Source of the DNA: Chlorocebus sabaeus | Taxonomy: Eukaryota; Chordata; Mammalia; Primates; Cercopithecidae | DNA length: 64,000 bases | Assembly (NCBI RefSeq): GCF_047675955.1 | Contig: NC_132912.1 | Span: 14,668,500-14,732,499 of the forward strand | Direction: 5' to 3' | In this document: in pieces, positions 47,446 to 59,875 of the stretch | Layout: every line of letters begins with the position of its first letter | Numbering within the stretch: the first letter of the stretch is position 1 | Notes under the pieces: model-generated | Database searches by the model: none | Told to the model about the DNA's origin: nothing | The model's input: only the letters and a program-made list of their open reading frames with translations | Position numbers and translations under genes: made by a program

Positions 47446-47738
47446 AATAGTTCATCCCTTGCTAATGGAGCCCACAGGCTAGGAGGCAGGAGAGATGAGG
47501 TAAAGCTGTCTCTTCCTGATTTGGAATCAGGCAAACCACTTTTTAAAATGTTTTTAGAAAAAGACTGAATTCGTCTTTTGAGCCCCTCTCTGTGAGTCCA
47601 GGTAATTCCCTCCTAATTCCTCAAGCTTGCCCTCTCTGTTCCTCAGTTTCCTCTTGCTTCCCTGGACCACCCCATTAAATGCACCACTAGGCTTGGGCAT
47701 TCATGACACAGCCCATAATCACCTGCCTCCCCTACCAA

Positions 47739-48206
47739 TGTGTGTGTGTGTGCATACACTCACACACATACCCGCACACGCACACACACACATACACGCA
47801 TGCGCACACACTCACACAAATACACACATGCACACTCACACACATATACGCGCACACTCACACACATACCCGCACATGCATACACTCACACACATACCCG
47901 CATCCACAACACTCACACACATATACGCGCACACTCACACACATACCCGCACACGCATACTCACCCGCACACGCACACACTCACACATACACGCATGCGC
48001 ACACTCACACACATATACGCATGTGCACACACATACACGCATGCGCACACACTCACACACATACGCGCACTCACACACATACCCGCACACACACACACCC
48101 ACACACGCACATACCCGCACACACACACACACTCACACACATACCCGCACACGCACACACTCACACACATACATGCACACACACACGTGCACGCGCACAC
48201 ACAGAC
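47739..48206. repeat. Complex CA-rich tandem array
   Basis: About 470 bp of CA repeats with recurring longer motifs (CTCACACACATACCCGCACA, CATATACGCGCACACTCACA), beginning with a short TG tract. It creates frames of 214, 190 and 165 codons made almost only of His, Thr, Ala, Arg and Cys. These are artefacts of repeat composition. Confidence 0.92.
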
Positions 48207-48209
48207 TCT

Positions 48210-48920
48210 TCCAAAAGCTCCAATTTGCTCCCTGTAGCTTTCAGAAGACACAGGGTAAACAAGTCACCTAATTAAAAAGGAAAATAATTCCTTGACCTTC
48301 CTAGAGATGCTAAAATGCATAACTTTTAAAAGGTAACTTATTCACAAAGCACCGTTTGAATTATTACACAGCCAAAAGAATGACCAAAATTGGATGGCAA
48401 TTTCCAGAAGCGTCCGGAAAGAGAGTTGTGTGGAGAAGTCATCTGGCTACTGCTCACCTGATCTTGATTTTTTTTTTTAACTGTATATCTTCTCCATTTC
48501 TGAACTCAGTGTAAGGTGATCCTGACTGTGCCTCTGGTGAACGCAGGAAGGACTGGAAAACTGGGGTCGGGTGGGGAGTTGAGCAGGGAGCTTGCTAAGT
48601 GTGTGGAGCTGGAGACCACCTATAGTTTGTGGCTGGATTTTTAAAACACAACACCTTAATTAATGTTCTGCCAGGTGTAGTGAAAATGTGCCTGATGAGC
48701 TTGAATTCTTATTTGCTTCCAAAAGCTCTATGTGAAGGGGAGTCCAAATTAGGAGATGAAAACACAGAAGGAAAAAAAAAAAAAAAAAAAACTTCAACTG
48801 CTGAGTTGTATGGGTCCAACAAAGAGTAACAGAATTATACGTCCTTCAAAGCCAAGCTGGCTTTGTTGATTTCCATGTGAACCAACTGGCCTAAGCTGAC
48901 CTCCATTTCCCTTCCAACGC
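48210..48920. other. FAM107B intron, no clear feature
   Basis: Unique-looking apart from an A-run at about 48773-48791. Confidence 0.4.
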
Positions 48921-48927
48921 AGTCCAG

Positions 48928-49040
48928 CTGTGGCTTTCAACCCCGGCTCACACATCAAAATCACCTGTGGAACTTCAAAAAAAACCCAAAAAAACAAAAA
49001 CTGGTGTCTAGCTCCAGCACAGGGAGCAGAGAAGGAGAAT
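48928..49040. mobile_element. MER5-type hAT-Charlie fragment
   Basis: GTGGCTTTCAACCCCGGCTC, CACATCAAAATCACCTGTGG and AACTGGTGTCTAGCTCCAGC follow the end of a MER5/Charlie-type MITE. Confidence 0.5.
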
Positions 49041-49044
49041 CGAT

Positions 49045-50710
49045 CAAGATGAGCCACAAGTACAACACGGCCTGTGCCACAACACAACCATGTCCAGAGG
49101 GCAGGCTGGGGCGAACTGCAAGAACCATTTGGTGGACCCGACTCTTCTCCCCCATCTCCAGGACCAAGCGCATGAGCCAGCTTTCATGAGCGCAGCTTTG
49201 CCAGCACTGAGGTCTGAGTACCAGGGACACGGTGATGAACGGTCCCGGCAGACCTGCCAAAGAGCTTCCATTCTAATGGAAACCATACCAGGGAGATTTA
49301 AATCCCCCTGTTCTCTTAAAAAAAAAAAAAAGGAGGGGGCAACTGAAAAGGATCCCAACTGAAAAGGATTCAGACTGAACTGATGTTTCAGCACGGAACT
49401 TCAGTCCGATAAGCCCGTGGCTTCTCACTCAGTTCTCAGAGGACTTTTCTGTGCAGTATTGGATTAAAGGAACTGTAAGAGCCTTCTCTAAATGTGGAGA
49501 GAATCATACTAGTATAAACCTCAACCTCCTCCTCCTAATTCTTTCCATTTTCATACAATCTCTGAATTAACAAATGCACAACCCTTGCTTCCCCAATCTC
49601 ATTGCAACCTGCGTGCCAGGCACTCTACAACCCGTTGTTCTACTCAATAACCTGATCCAGACCATCAGTTTTAGTCCAGTGGCCCTTATGTACCCCACAC
49701 TCTCAGCCTGAGTGACCACCGTGCTCTAAGACCAATGGTTTGTCCCATCTGCATTCTGGGTGGCTTATTTTTATTTATTTATTTTTTGTCTTTTCTTTCT
49801 TTCCCAATTGGAACAAGCGCCCATCAAAGGCTTAGGAGATAATAAAAGATGTACAAGAACAACTCCAAGCTCCCTTTTAAGAGTCTTTCATCTTTCTGTA
49901 AAAACTAAACCAAGATACACAACATATGAGTGTCACCTAATATCCCATGCTAATTCAGAAGCAAGCTATATGAAGCAATAGGAAACACAGAGCCGTCAGA
50001 GTGGGAAAGCCCCGGAGGCTCGAGTCAGCGATGACACCACAGGGTATTCAAGGAGCACCGATGGCCTGCAGGTGGCAGAAACAATGGAGGACGCAGCCTG
50101 AGTCAAGGAGGACTCACTAGGTAAGGGCAGGAAATGGGGCTGAAGAGGTGGAATGAGCAGTCAATGGAAAGATCGGGAGTCAGGTGTGGCTCACCTGCGA
50201 CAGGGGCCTCAGCAAGAGACAGGTATGGGGACACTGTTTTAGGCACATGGATTAAAAACACAGCTGCCATCAACATTGATTCAGCCTGTGTAAATGGCGC
50301 ACCAGTTTATTCTCCACAAGATCTTAATTAGGGTGGCTCCTACCACCTCCATATTCCTATCATCAAAATGGTTCAAAGGATGCCAAAGCCCCCATGTTTA
50401 CACATTAGAAATTCAAAATTGCTTCCTGATAACCTTCCTGGGCTTTTCATGTCCCTGTTTCTCCCCCTATGGAGCAGATGACTGTTCTGGGAGACAGCTA
50501 GCGGCAATGAGTATAAACAGCCAACTGTGTGGCCATCCCGCTGTAATTCTGTTCCCTACACATCTGTCAACTGGGTGTCAGGCACAGGGTGTGCCACTGG
50601 GTCAAGCTATACAACGAAACCAGCCTTCATTCTCTGTCTTTAGAAGGGAGCAGGACACCTGGAGAGTAAATGCCATCTTGTGTAGAGTCACCCACAAGAG
50701 GGAATCTGGT
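49045..50710. other. FAM107B intron, mostly unassigned
   Basis: No gene. Contains a weaker CTCF-like motif at 50065-50078. Confidence 0.4.
50065..50078 (+). promoter_or_regulatory. Weaker candidate CTCF core motif
   Basis: CCTGCAGGTGGCAG differs from the CTCF consensus at one core position. Motif match only. Confidence 0.25.
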
Positions 50711-50714
50711 GAAT

Positions 50715-51190
50715 TCATCCTCCCATTAATTCATCAAGTATTTAGTCTGTGTCTATTAAGTGTAAGGCACTGTTCACAACAACATAGGCCTAGCAGCAAA
50801 GGACACAAAGCCGCTGCCCTCTTGGAGCCTGCATTCAGGTGCAGGCAGCCAGCTGACGAACCGAGGGAAATACAGTATCAGGCCGCGCAAAGCGCCATGC
50901 GGGGAAATACAGGTAAGGCAACAGAGTGGCAGAGGCTGCACTATTGTGGATATTCATGAAACACCACACTGAGAAGACAGCAGACACCCGAAGGAAGTGA
51001 GGGACGGAGCTCAAGGCTACCAAGGGAAAGAGGTTCGGGCAGACGGAGCAGCAAACACAGAGGCCTGGGGCAGGTGGCAACAGTGAAGAGGCCTGACCAG
51101 GAAAGCGGCAGGGAGGCGGCATGGTCAGGAACCGGGTTATGGTAAGGCTTCCTACCCTCAAAACCACAGGGGGGCAAGGGCGAGAGGCCC
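50715..51190 (-). mobile_element. L2 LINE fragment
   Basis: Complement of L2 3' sequence: TCAAGTATTTAGTCTGTGTC, TATTAAGTGTAAGGCACTGT, CCCTCTTGGAGCCTGCATTC, GCAAACACAGAGGCCTGGGG, GTTATGGTAAGGCTTCC. The 221-codon plus frame at 50294-50959 overlaps it and is not credible. Confidence 0.65.
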
Positions 51191-51360
51191 CACAGTTGGT
51201 GGTCATGGCAATACAATAATGATAACAGTAACACTCTCCATTCCTTATTTAGATCTGCAAACCTTTCCTAGTCTAGTCTAATACATAAAAGAAAGAAACA
51301 AACATAAATAGTGGTTTCAACAATAAAAAAGAATAAACCACTAGGTTTACTTAGATTGTA

Positions 51361-51673
51361 TTTTCTTTTTTTTTTTTTTTTTTTTTTTTGAGACAGAGTC
51401 TCACTCTGTCACCCAGGCTGGAGTGCAGTGGCATGACCTTGGCTTACTGCAACCTCCGCCTCCTGGGTTCAAGGGATTCTCCTCCCTCAGCCTCCCGAGT
51501 AGCTGGAACTACAGGCATGTGCCATCACACCCAGCTCATTTTTTGTATTTTTAGTAGAGACAGGGTTGCACCATGTTGGTCAGGCTGGTCTCAAACTCCT
51601 GACCTCAAGCAATCCACCTGCCTTGGCCTCCTAAAGTGGTAGGATTACAGGCGTGAGCCACCATGCCCAATCT
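51361..51673 (-). mobile_element. AluS-like
   Basis: Full-length complement after a T-run of about 28. Ends GAGCCACCATGCCCAATC. A diverged flanking duplication (TTAGATTGTATTTTCT versus TTAGAGTGCATTTTCT) is visible. Confidence 0.92.
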
Positions 51674-51679
51674 TAGAGT

Positions 51680-52845
51680 GCATTTTCTACTCCAAAAAGT
51701 TCAACTCATACTTACTGATGGAAAGTAAATTCGAACATTTTCAAATGTAATGATGATGTTAACCAGTAGGGATGCCCTCAAATATAATATCCTCAATTGT
51801 TTTAAGCAGAGGACAGAATGGTCTTTTAATCTAAAATAATATTAGAATATGTAATTCAGTAGTTTTCCATCACAGTCTACACTTCAAAGTGTAGTGATGC
51901 ACCTTCCTAAACAGTCTTGGGAGAGATTCTAAACCCTGAGAGTCACTGACACATTTAACTAAAGCCACAGAACTATACATTCAGCTGGAAAAGTCAAAGT
52001 GATAACGTCTTCAAGCTTTACTACAAGTGGTAGAGGCAGAGTTGCTAATTTCCTGCTTTGTGGGTGCTTTGCAGCTTCTGTAGACATCTTAATAACCAAA
52101 TGTAATTATATCATAAGAAATGTAAGACAAAGAAATACAAACATGATGAAATCCTCTACTTGCAGGAAAACAGAAGATCATCAAATCTGGAGTCCTGTCC
52201 ACAGAAGACAAAAGTCTGGACGTAGCAATCCTTTACAACAATATCATGTCAGCCACATTATTAGCTGCAAACATGCTTTCTAAGTCCAGGAATAAGCAGG
52301 GAACTCATCCCCAGAGGTGAGCTGCCCTTTGCATTTTTGAAGCCACTTGAACTTCCAGCCATAAAACTGTGACACTCACACCATTGGCAAACAGTTCAGA
52401 CACAATAACTCAGAAGTTGATTGCATGCTAATTTCCATGTTATTTCTCAACCATGAGAGTAGCTCTATTATCCCTGTAGGAAAAGATATCCTTTGGCCAT
52501 TTCACTTAGATAAGAAACAGACCTTGCCTGAGCTATAACAGAAATGAGAAAAAGCAAATTATATCTCTGCTATATGTGAAAGTTTAATTTCTGCAACTTT
52601 TCTTGAACAAGTCAAAGCTTCTCTATTCAATCGATGAACTGCTACTGAAATAAAGCAGAAAAACTGGGAAGCTTAAAACTGCCACAGAAAGGTTACAATA
52701 GTCTGTTAAATAAATAAAAACTTGAGGGGGAAAACAGACCTTTGTTACCACTCAAACTGAAAATGCTGGGGTTTTACACATAGAAGGCAACCTACAGATG
52801 AGGGAAACAGTTTAAACAGACATTTCTCTCATAACAAAAAAGTAT
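51680..52845. other. FAM107B intron, no feature recognised
   Basis: AT-rich unique sequence. Confidence 0.45.
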
Positions 52846-52849
52846 TTTT

Positions 52850-53060
52850 TTTCTTCTGATTTTAAAAGTAATGTGCTGATCACACAAAATTTGGAAAATA
52901 CAGGAAAGTATAAAGAAAATTTCCCCATGAATGCATCATTTAAAATATTTATATTTTGATACATTTCCATTCAATTAATACAAATACACACCTTTTCATT
53001 TTGTAGCAAAATTGGGATATTAAATAGTTTATTACATTTGTAAGCATGTCACCCGTAATA
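52850..53060. repeat. Old interspersed repeat, family not assigned
   Basis: AAAATTTGGAAAATACAGGA, AAGTATAAAGAAAATTT and ATTTTGATACATTTCCATTC are shared phrases of an old LINE-like family. Related to 960-1180. Confidence 0.45.
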
Positions 53061-53064
53061 ACTT

Positions 53065-54525
53065 TTTCAATATATGGTTGCAAAATCTGCCATTACATGA
53101 ATGTATTACAGCTGACTTAACTATTCCTCTATTGTCCTATTCAAAATGCAAGATAGACAAATTAATTTTAATGTAACAGAATAGGAAAGACTATTGCTAT
53201 GGCTTCAGAATACTGTAACTAACCTTTCAGACACTACCACTTGTCAGGTTTTGCTGTGATATCAAGGAAGAATGTCCGTAATTATTTGAAAAGGTTATTT
53301 CAATTCTCTGACCTTTCCCAAGGATGTAACTGTGTGAAACCAGATTTTCCACATATACAACCCCCAAAACAACCTATCCCAACAGATGGATTACAGAAGC
53401 AGATATGAGAACCCAGCTATTTTCTATCAAAGCTGGTTATGAAACAGATTCACAAAAATGGAAAATAATGTCACTCTTCTCACTAAATTTTTTTTTGGTT
53501 TTCACTTTTAAAAATCACTAAAGAGATATAAATAAATAAAACAATGTCAAACATTCATCTCATACTTCTTTTGTTTTAGGAAGGTTATTCTTCATTATAA
53601 ATGGCCTTTTTATTAGTATGTAACAGGTTTATTATTATGTTTGTTATTTTTAAGTGAACTTTTAAAGTTTCTCAGTTTTAATTTTTAACATAGTAAAATA
53701 TCAATAGATAGAACCAAAAAAAAGTTCTTTAAGATTCTCGAATATTTTTTAAAACAGTGTAAAGGGGTCCTGAGGTCAAAAAGATTGAGACCCAGTAGGT
53801 AACAGAATAAAGAGTTTAACAGATAAATAAGTCCACTGACATTGTGTTTGCTTGTTACTGACTTCTGCTTAAAAAGAGACTGCTCCGAGACGTTGAGCAG
53901 ATCAGCGGCAGCTTTCTTGGGTAGACTTCTTCCTTTTCCGGCCACATTTAGTCTCTGAATAATGAGGCCCCCAAATACTTGATCCATTTCACCATTCTAT
54001 ATGAAAATACTTTTCCAAGCAGATACTGCAGGCTTGTGAGGAAACAGCGCCCCCAAGAATCGGAGATGCAGATCTCTCACCCGACTACCTCACCACTTAT
54101 TTGTTTAAAAAAAAAATAAGATAAAATATTATCAAACTATTTTTGCTGCGGTAAGGGCAAACTGATTCAGATGGCGGTATCTGAAATACCCTTATCTCCA
54201 TGGTTAATCATCACCTATTTTTACTTCCTCCCACCCGAATTGCACAAGTTAATTCTGTGAATTCTGCAGGGCAAATGGCACCAGTTTCCTTCCACCTGTT
54301 AGTGCCCAGCTCTCAAGAGAAATAAGAAAACACCCATTTATTTCCTGTTACAGGTTTACTTTCTAATCAGTAATAATCCAGCTGAAACACCCAAAATTAT
54401 TATAACTATACAGATATTTCTAATATCTCAAGAACAGGAATCCTACCATACTATTATCCTACTCTTCCATACATAGTATTTTCTACACTTTCGTCCTAAA
54501 ACAACAAAATGGTCATACTTGAAAA
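53065..54525. other. FAM107B intron, AT-rich, no feature recognised
   Basis: No gene. The 100-codon minus frame at 53685-53987 has no recognisable product. Confidence 0.4.
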
Positions 54526-54535
54526 TCTGGGCTGG

Positions 54536-54664
54536 GCTGGGCTGGGCATGGTGGCTCACGCCTGTAATCCGAGCTACTTGGAAGTCTGAGGCGGGAGGAT
54601 CACTTGAGCCCAGGAGTTCAAGACCAGGCTGGGCAACACGGCAAGACCCTGTCTCTAAAAAATC
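54536..54664 (+). mobile_element. Free left Alu monomer (FLAM-like)
   Basis: A single arm of about 130 bp: GGGCTGGGCATGGTGGCTCA through AAGACCCTGTCTCTAAAAAA, with no second arm. Confidence 0.8.
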
Positions 54665-54715
54665 AATTTAATTCTTTTAAAAATTGTGCTGAAAATTAAA
54701 ACAAACTCTTTCATT

Positions 54716-55900
54716 AAAACACGTATTTATTGAGTGTATAGCATGTGCCGGGCATATGTCTGGACACTAAGGATAAAGCAGTAAAACTCTCTGCCTCATG
54801 GACTTACTTATCATAGCTTATTTTCTACTGGGGGAAGCAGGCATTTGACAAAGGAGTAGCAATGAAGTGTGCTGGGTTTTAACAGAGGAAGCCGAGGTCA
54901 CCATGAGAACAGACCATGGAAGTCCAGGGAGAGCATGTGATGAAATGCAGTCCAAGGGAGAACCCTCGACAGACATAGGCACGTGGGCTTGGAGCACAAG
55001 ATGGGCCAGAAGAAGAAAAAAGATGGGGCTCAAGCCTGGGGTTAGGGCACAGATACAAACCCAGACTCCCCAGGTAATGGGTGAGGCCAAGTGCTGAAAT
55101 AGAGGACACTGAGGAAGAACCAGGTCAATGGATCAGAGAAAACAAGGCAATCTGTTAGAGACTCATTGCATTTTAGATACCTGCAAAGCATGCAGGCCTA
55201 TGAAGGATGCCCTGACGTGGGTGCTTGAGCTCACAAGTTAGGTAAGGGCTAGATACGTAGATGTGAGAGCCAAAATCCTATAACAAACGAAGCGGCTGAA
55301 ACTGCTGATATTCCTCAGCAGGGTGGCAAAAGTGTCCTCAAAATACCCAAATATAAAGGGGTGGGGAGAGGAAGAGGAGGCTGCAAAGGAGGCTGAAGGA
55401 GATAATCAAGAGGGAGAAGGAAACCCAGGGGAGGGTGTCTCAGGCACTCAGAGGGCAGGGAGATGTTTCACAGAGGAGGATGCACTCCACAGTGGTAAAT
55501 CCCAGCTAGCAAAGGCTGCTGAGAGGCCAAGCAGGAACACAACCAAAGGGCCCTGTGGAACTCGCAGCAGGGCGGACATAAGGCCTCTCTCCAGCGCTGG
55601 CCTCGTGGGCATGGGACCTTCACAGCCCCTATGCCCGAGGGGCCCCATGCTTCATTTAGTGATTTGCTGCTACCATCTTGAAATTCTTAATTTTTGAACG
55701 AAGAACCCTGTATTTTCACTTTGCACTGGACCCAGAAAATTTTGCAGCCAATCCTGACCCTCTGGTATCAGTTTCACTAAAGTAGCAGAGATAAAAAACA
55801 GAATCTAGTGGATTGAGGAGTGAAAAGGGAATGAAAAAATAAGTAGGTAGCAGAGTGACTATAAGGTGATCCCACATTCCTCTCCTCCTACCGTTCACTT
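54716..55900 (-). mobile_element. L2 LINE, fragmented
   Basis: Complement of L2: TATTTATTGAGTGTATAGCA, TGCCGGGCATATGTCTGGAC, GCCTCATGGACTTACTTATC. Further L2-like pieces are GGTGTCTCAGGCACTCAGAG, AAAGGCTGCTGAGAGGCCAA and GATTGAGGAGTGAAAAGGGA. Boundaries and continuity are uncertain. Confidence 0.5.
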
Positions 55901-55904
55901 ATCA

Positions 55905-57560
55905 CCTGCTTCTAACAACAGAAGATGGCAAAGGTGATGAGATGTCACTCCTGTGATGCCATCATGCTGCAATCTTCCACCCTTGCCAGCTGTAAGGAAG
56001 GACCCATGTGGCATCGAACTGCAGGTGGCCCATGTCCCACAACTGCAGGGAAATGAATTCTGCCCATGACCTGGGGAGCCTGGAAACACTCTTCCTCAGG
56101 TGAGCCTCTGATGAGACCACAGCCCTGGCGCCCACATGGACAGAAGCCTGGTGAGAGCCTGAAGCACAGAAACCAGCTAGGCTGTGCCCGGGCTCCTGAC
56201 CCACAGAACAGGTGAGGGAACCAATACAGGTTGTTTATGATACTGAGTGTGCAATCATTTGCTGTATAGCAGTAGGTAACAGTACAAGGCAGAAAGTAGA
56301 ACATGCTCTCAAAACATTTAATCAAGAGAAGGGGAGAGAAAGTGGTCGCAGAAAGAGAAGAGTTCCATCAAGGACTTGGGTTCTGTTTTTGTCTTAAGAT
56401 AGGAGAGGCCTGAGCACTTGTAAATGCTAATGAGAAGGAAATACCGGGAGAGAGGTTTAAACCGGAGGTTGGAGAGAATGGTGATGCAGAAATGGATTTC
56501 TAGAGAATAGGATTCCTCTTTCACTATAAACAGAAAAATGAGAAAAGTACAGGTCCAGGAGCAGGCGGATTTGCAAAGGGGCAGTGGGAAGGTCAGAGAA
56601 TGGCCTTCGCACGACTGTCCCGTGAACTGTGGAAAGATCATCTGCCGAGAGTGAAATGAGAGGAGGAGGGATGGGCTGAGTATGAACCTAGAGATTTAAG
56701 AAGTGTGGAGGAGGTTGGAAAAGTCATTAAGGAGAGGAAGAGGGTTGAGGAGGAAAATTTGATTTCCAGGCAGTGTTGAGGCCCTGGTGAGGCACAGATC
56801 AGGATCAGAGATGCAACTGTGTAACTTTCTCTGGCAGAACTCAGAAGTCCAGGGACAGGCATGGGTGGCCGCCCAATCCTCTAGGACAGTGAAGGAAGGG
56901 ATTCCAGCGTGTTGACAAGCGTGTCGCTGAAATGCTGGAATTCAAAAGCAGAGGCAAAGTCCAGCAGGAGCAGAGGGGTTGGAAAGGGACCTGGAATGGG
57001 AAAAATCTTATGTTCTTATGGTAATCTGTCAGCTGAGCTGAAGGACAGAAGCTTCTGGTGAGTAGGATCTCTGGATTTCAGCTCAGAAGCGGTTTCTGGT
57101 ATTAACAGTGCCTTTTTAGGGTAACCTCCTCCTCCTAGTTTGAGCAGTGCAAGTCCTGTGTCCTGTGAAACTCCTTAGTCCTCAGACTGAACATCCCCAT
57201 CCCATAAAGCTCTAGCCACCACTCCATTCTCAGGCAAACCAGGCCGCTGGTCACTCAGCTCCAGCTGCCATGGTGTCCCCAGTGAGCTTTAACAAATACT
57301 GACCTGACTGCAAGCCAGAGGCCAAAATTTTCAATGAACGAAAGAGGAGCTATGACCAGGAAATGCTAGAACTGAGGGTAGAGGACAGAATACGACTGAG
57401 ACAAGGCTCAAAGAAGCAGCGAGGGGAAGGGTCATGACCCAAAAGTGGCCATAAGGGCAGGAACCTGAGCCCTGCCTCCAGATCCCATGGCACACACCGG
57501 GTGGGAGAAGGTGCACTCCCATTCCCAAGGGAGCCGAGGCAGCAGTGAACTTGGAGAGCA
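55905..57560. other. FAM107B intron, purine-rich, unassigned
   Basis: No gene. Much of the sequence is AG-rich and may be further L2 remnant. Confidence 0.35.
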
Positions 57561-57567
57561 GCTCTCA

Positions 57568-58150
57568 GTTAGACCAGGAGGTGAAGACACTGGAGGAGGC
57601 TGGCTGATCTGAGGGTTAGATCAGGAGGTGAAGATACTCGGGTAGGAGGCGGCTGGCTGATGATTCCAGGGTTAGACCAGGAGGTAAAGATACTCGGGTA
57701 GGAGGAGGTTGGCTGATCTCAGGGTTAGATCAGGAGGTGAAGATACTCGGGTAGGAGGAGGCTGGGGGATCTCAGGGTGAGACCAGGAGGTGAAGATACT
57801 GGGGGAGGAGAAGGTTGGCTGACGATTCCAGGGTTAGACCAGGAGGTGAAGATACTGGAGGAGGAGGCTGGCTGATCTCAGCGTTAGATCAGGAGGTGAA
57901 GATACTGGAGGAGGAGGCTGGCTGATCTCAGCGTTAGATCAGGAGGTGAAGATACTGGAGGAGGAGGCTGGCTGATCTCAGCGTTAGATCAGGAGGTGAA
58001 GATACTTGGGTAGGACGAGGCTGGCTGATCTCAGCGTTAGATCAGGAGATGAAGATACTGGGGGAAGAGGAGGCTGGCTGATCCCCGGGTTAGACCAGGA
58101 GGTGAAGATACTGGGGAAGGAGGCAGCACGGGAGCTGGCTGATCCCAAGG
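57568..58150. repeat. Minisatellite, 11 units of 47-56 bp
   Basis: Units begin GTTAGAYCAGGAGGTGAAGA at 57568, 57615, 57671, 57724, 57777, 57833, 57883, 57933, 57983, 58036 and 58089, with a decayed twelfth after 58140. Spacings are 47, 56, 53, 53, 56, 50, 50, 50, 53 and 53. The units at 57883 and 57933 are identical and the one at 57833 differs from them by one base. Frames on the minus strand across it are artefacts. Confidence 0.95.
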
Positions 58151-58239
58151 CAGGAGCGCAGCACCTGGTGGAAGAGGCTGGAGGGAAGGGAGGTGGGGTG
58201 GGGCTGAAGGGGGAGGCAAAGAGCAGTCCCAGGAGCCTG

Positions 58240-59875
58240 GAAGGAGCAGGAGGGGCAGGGCATGAGGGTGGGATCCTAAATCCCAGAATCATCGGCAACA
58301 TAATAAATGGCAACTCCAGGGGAGCTGGCGTCCGATGATGTCTGTGGGACACGGTGCATAGGTGGAGATTTTAACATACTGAGATTGCTATTTGGTATAA
58401 TGACATGTTTATCCTGAAGAAATGAAGTTAGGAATTTTCTGAGCTACAGAATGAAGTTTTTGGTTCTCATCGAAAAGTCCGTTGCTCTTGGAACTCAATT
58501 CTCAGAGGTTTGTTTCACAAATCATCATCCTCGTTCTGATGTTTATTCAAATCTTTGCCCACCCTTGAGTCTCCTTAAATTCCTCATATTCCACGAATGA
58601 TGCGTGTTTGTTATCTGAATCCAGAAAACGCTCATGGGTTTGCAGATATAACTGCCAATAACCAATATAGAAATAGAGAGTGTAGAAAATATTTCTTGAC
58701 AATAAAATCAGAAGGAAGATTTGAGTTATCCTATCCCCATGGAAGGAAGGGGAAGGTACATGTTGTGTTGTGGTGAGCTGCAGTTTGCATTGTGCACGTG
58801 TGTATGTATGCATGCATGCGTGCACACATGTGTTACGTTAAGATCATAACACCTGGTGATCTATATTGTTCCAGCAAAAACTTTAGCATCATTTAGAAAA
58901 AAATATAGCAGAAAAAAAGTCCCTCAACTCAAGAAACACAGGTACTTCTGTTCAGTGTACCCTTCCTCTTAAGTTTTGGGGAAGATGGAAATAGGCCAGG
59001 ACTGGAGGTGTGGAGCCCCCACACAGTCAGCTCACAGGTCAGCAGAAGTGACAGGTACTCCAGACTTGAGACCTTGAGGGAAACCAAGGGTCCTGTCTCT
59101 TCTCTGACATAATCAAGTTCTTTCTTCCCTTCTTCCTCCTCAATGCAAGGCAGTGCTTCCCCAAACAAGATATGGGACTCTCGCGCCTACTGAGACGGGC
59201 AGAGAGCCTCACAGGTGTCAACAGTTTCGAGAACCTTGCCCAGCCTCAGCCAACAACCAACCAGGCAGGCTGGGCAAGCCTAGAGGTTCCCGGAAACCAG
59301 AAACTAGGGTAGAAACACCCAGCAACTCAGGCCCTTTTCTAAAACAGAGCTACCAATACATATATATTTATAAATCACTGTCACGAGCCATAGAAAGGGA
59401 ATGCCTTTATAAATTAAAGCATCCAAATGTTAAGCCAATATTACTTTGGATAGCATTTATCATTACTACAGAAAAAAAATTGTATGTAAATAAATGTGAA
59501 TGCAAACAAGGTAAATAAGTGCCCTATGTTAATATAAGTGTAGCCCATATTTTTTCTGAAATGAAACGACACTGAAAATGCACCTACCAAAAAAATGTGG
59601 GGGGTGTGTGTGTGTGACCTGTTTGTCTACGTCAACATTAGATTTTTACCCAATATTTTTACCCAGTCTGTGTACACCAAGGCCCAGCAGGGCAGGGTGG
59701 TTACACAGTGTATGTAGCAAGACAAGCCATAGCCACTGCGAGAATGACTGCCCAAGAGGAAGGCGAGCGTTTAAATCTCCTTAGACGGGTACCGACAGGG
59801 ACTGGAAATGCTATTTCCACTGTGGTCACCCAAGACATTCTCTCCCTAATCCTAACCAAGAAATAAGAAGCAAAT
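58240..59875. other. FAM107B intron, mostly unassigned
   Basis: Includes an alternating purine-pyrimidine stretch at about 58793-58834. No gene; the 121-codon plus frame at 59153-59518 has no recognisable product. Confidence 0.4.

Noticed and set aside
47627..48275. 214-, 190- and 165-codon plus-strand frames rich in His/Thr
   Set aside because: They are translations of the CA array in all three frames. Absence of stops is a property of the repeat.
57568..58150. Possible CRISPR-like array
   Set aside because: Whole units repeat without unique spacers, and the host is a primate. It is a minisatellite.
57984..58352. Pro/Ser-rich minus-strand frames over the minisatellite
   Set aside because: The repeat unit simply lacks stops in this frame. 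Unit lengths are not multiples of three, so the frame is not repeated consistently as a coding repeat would be.
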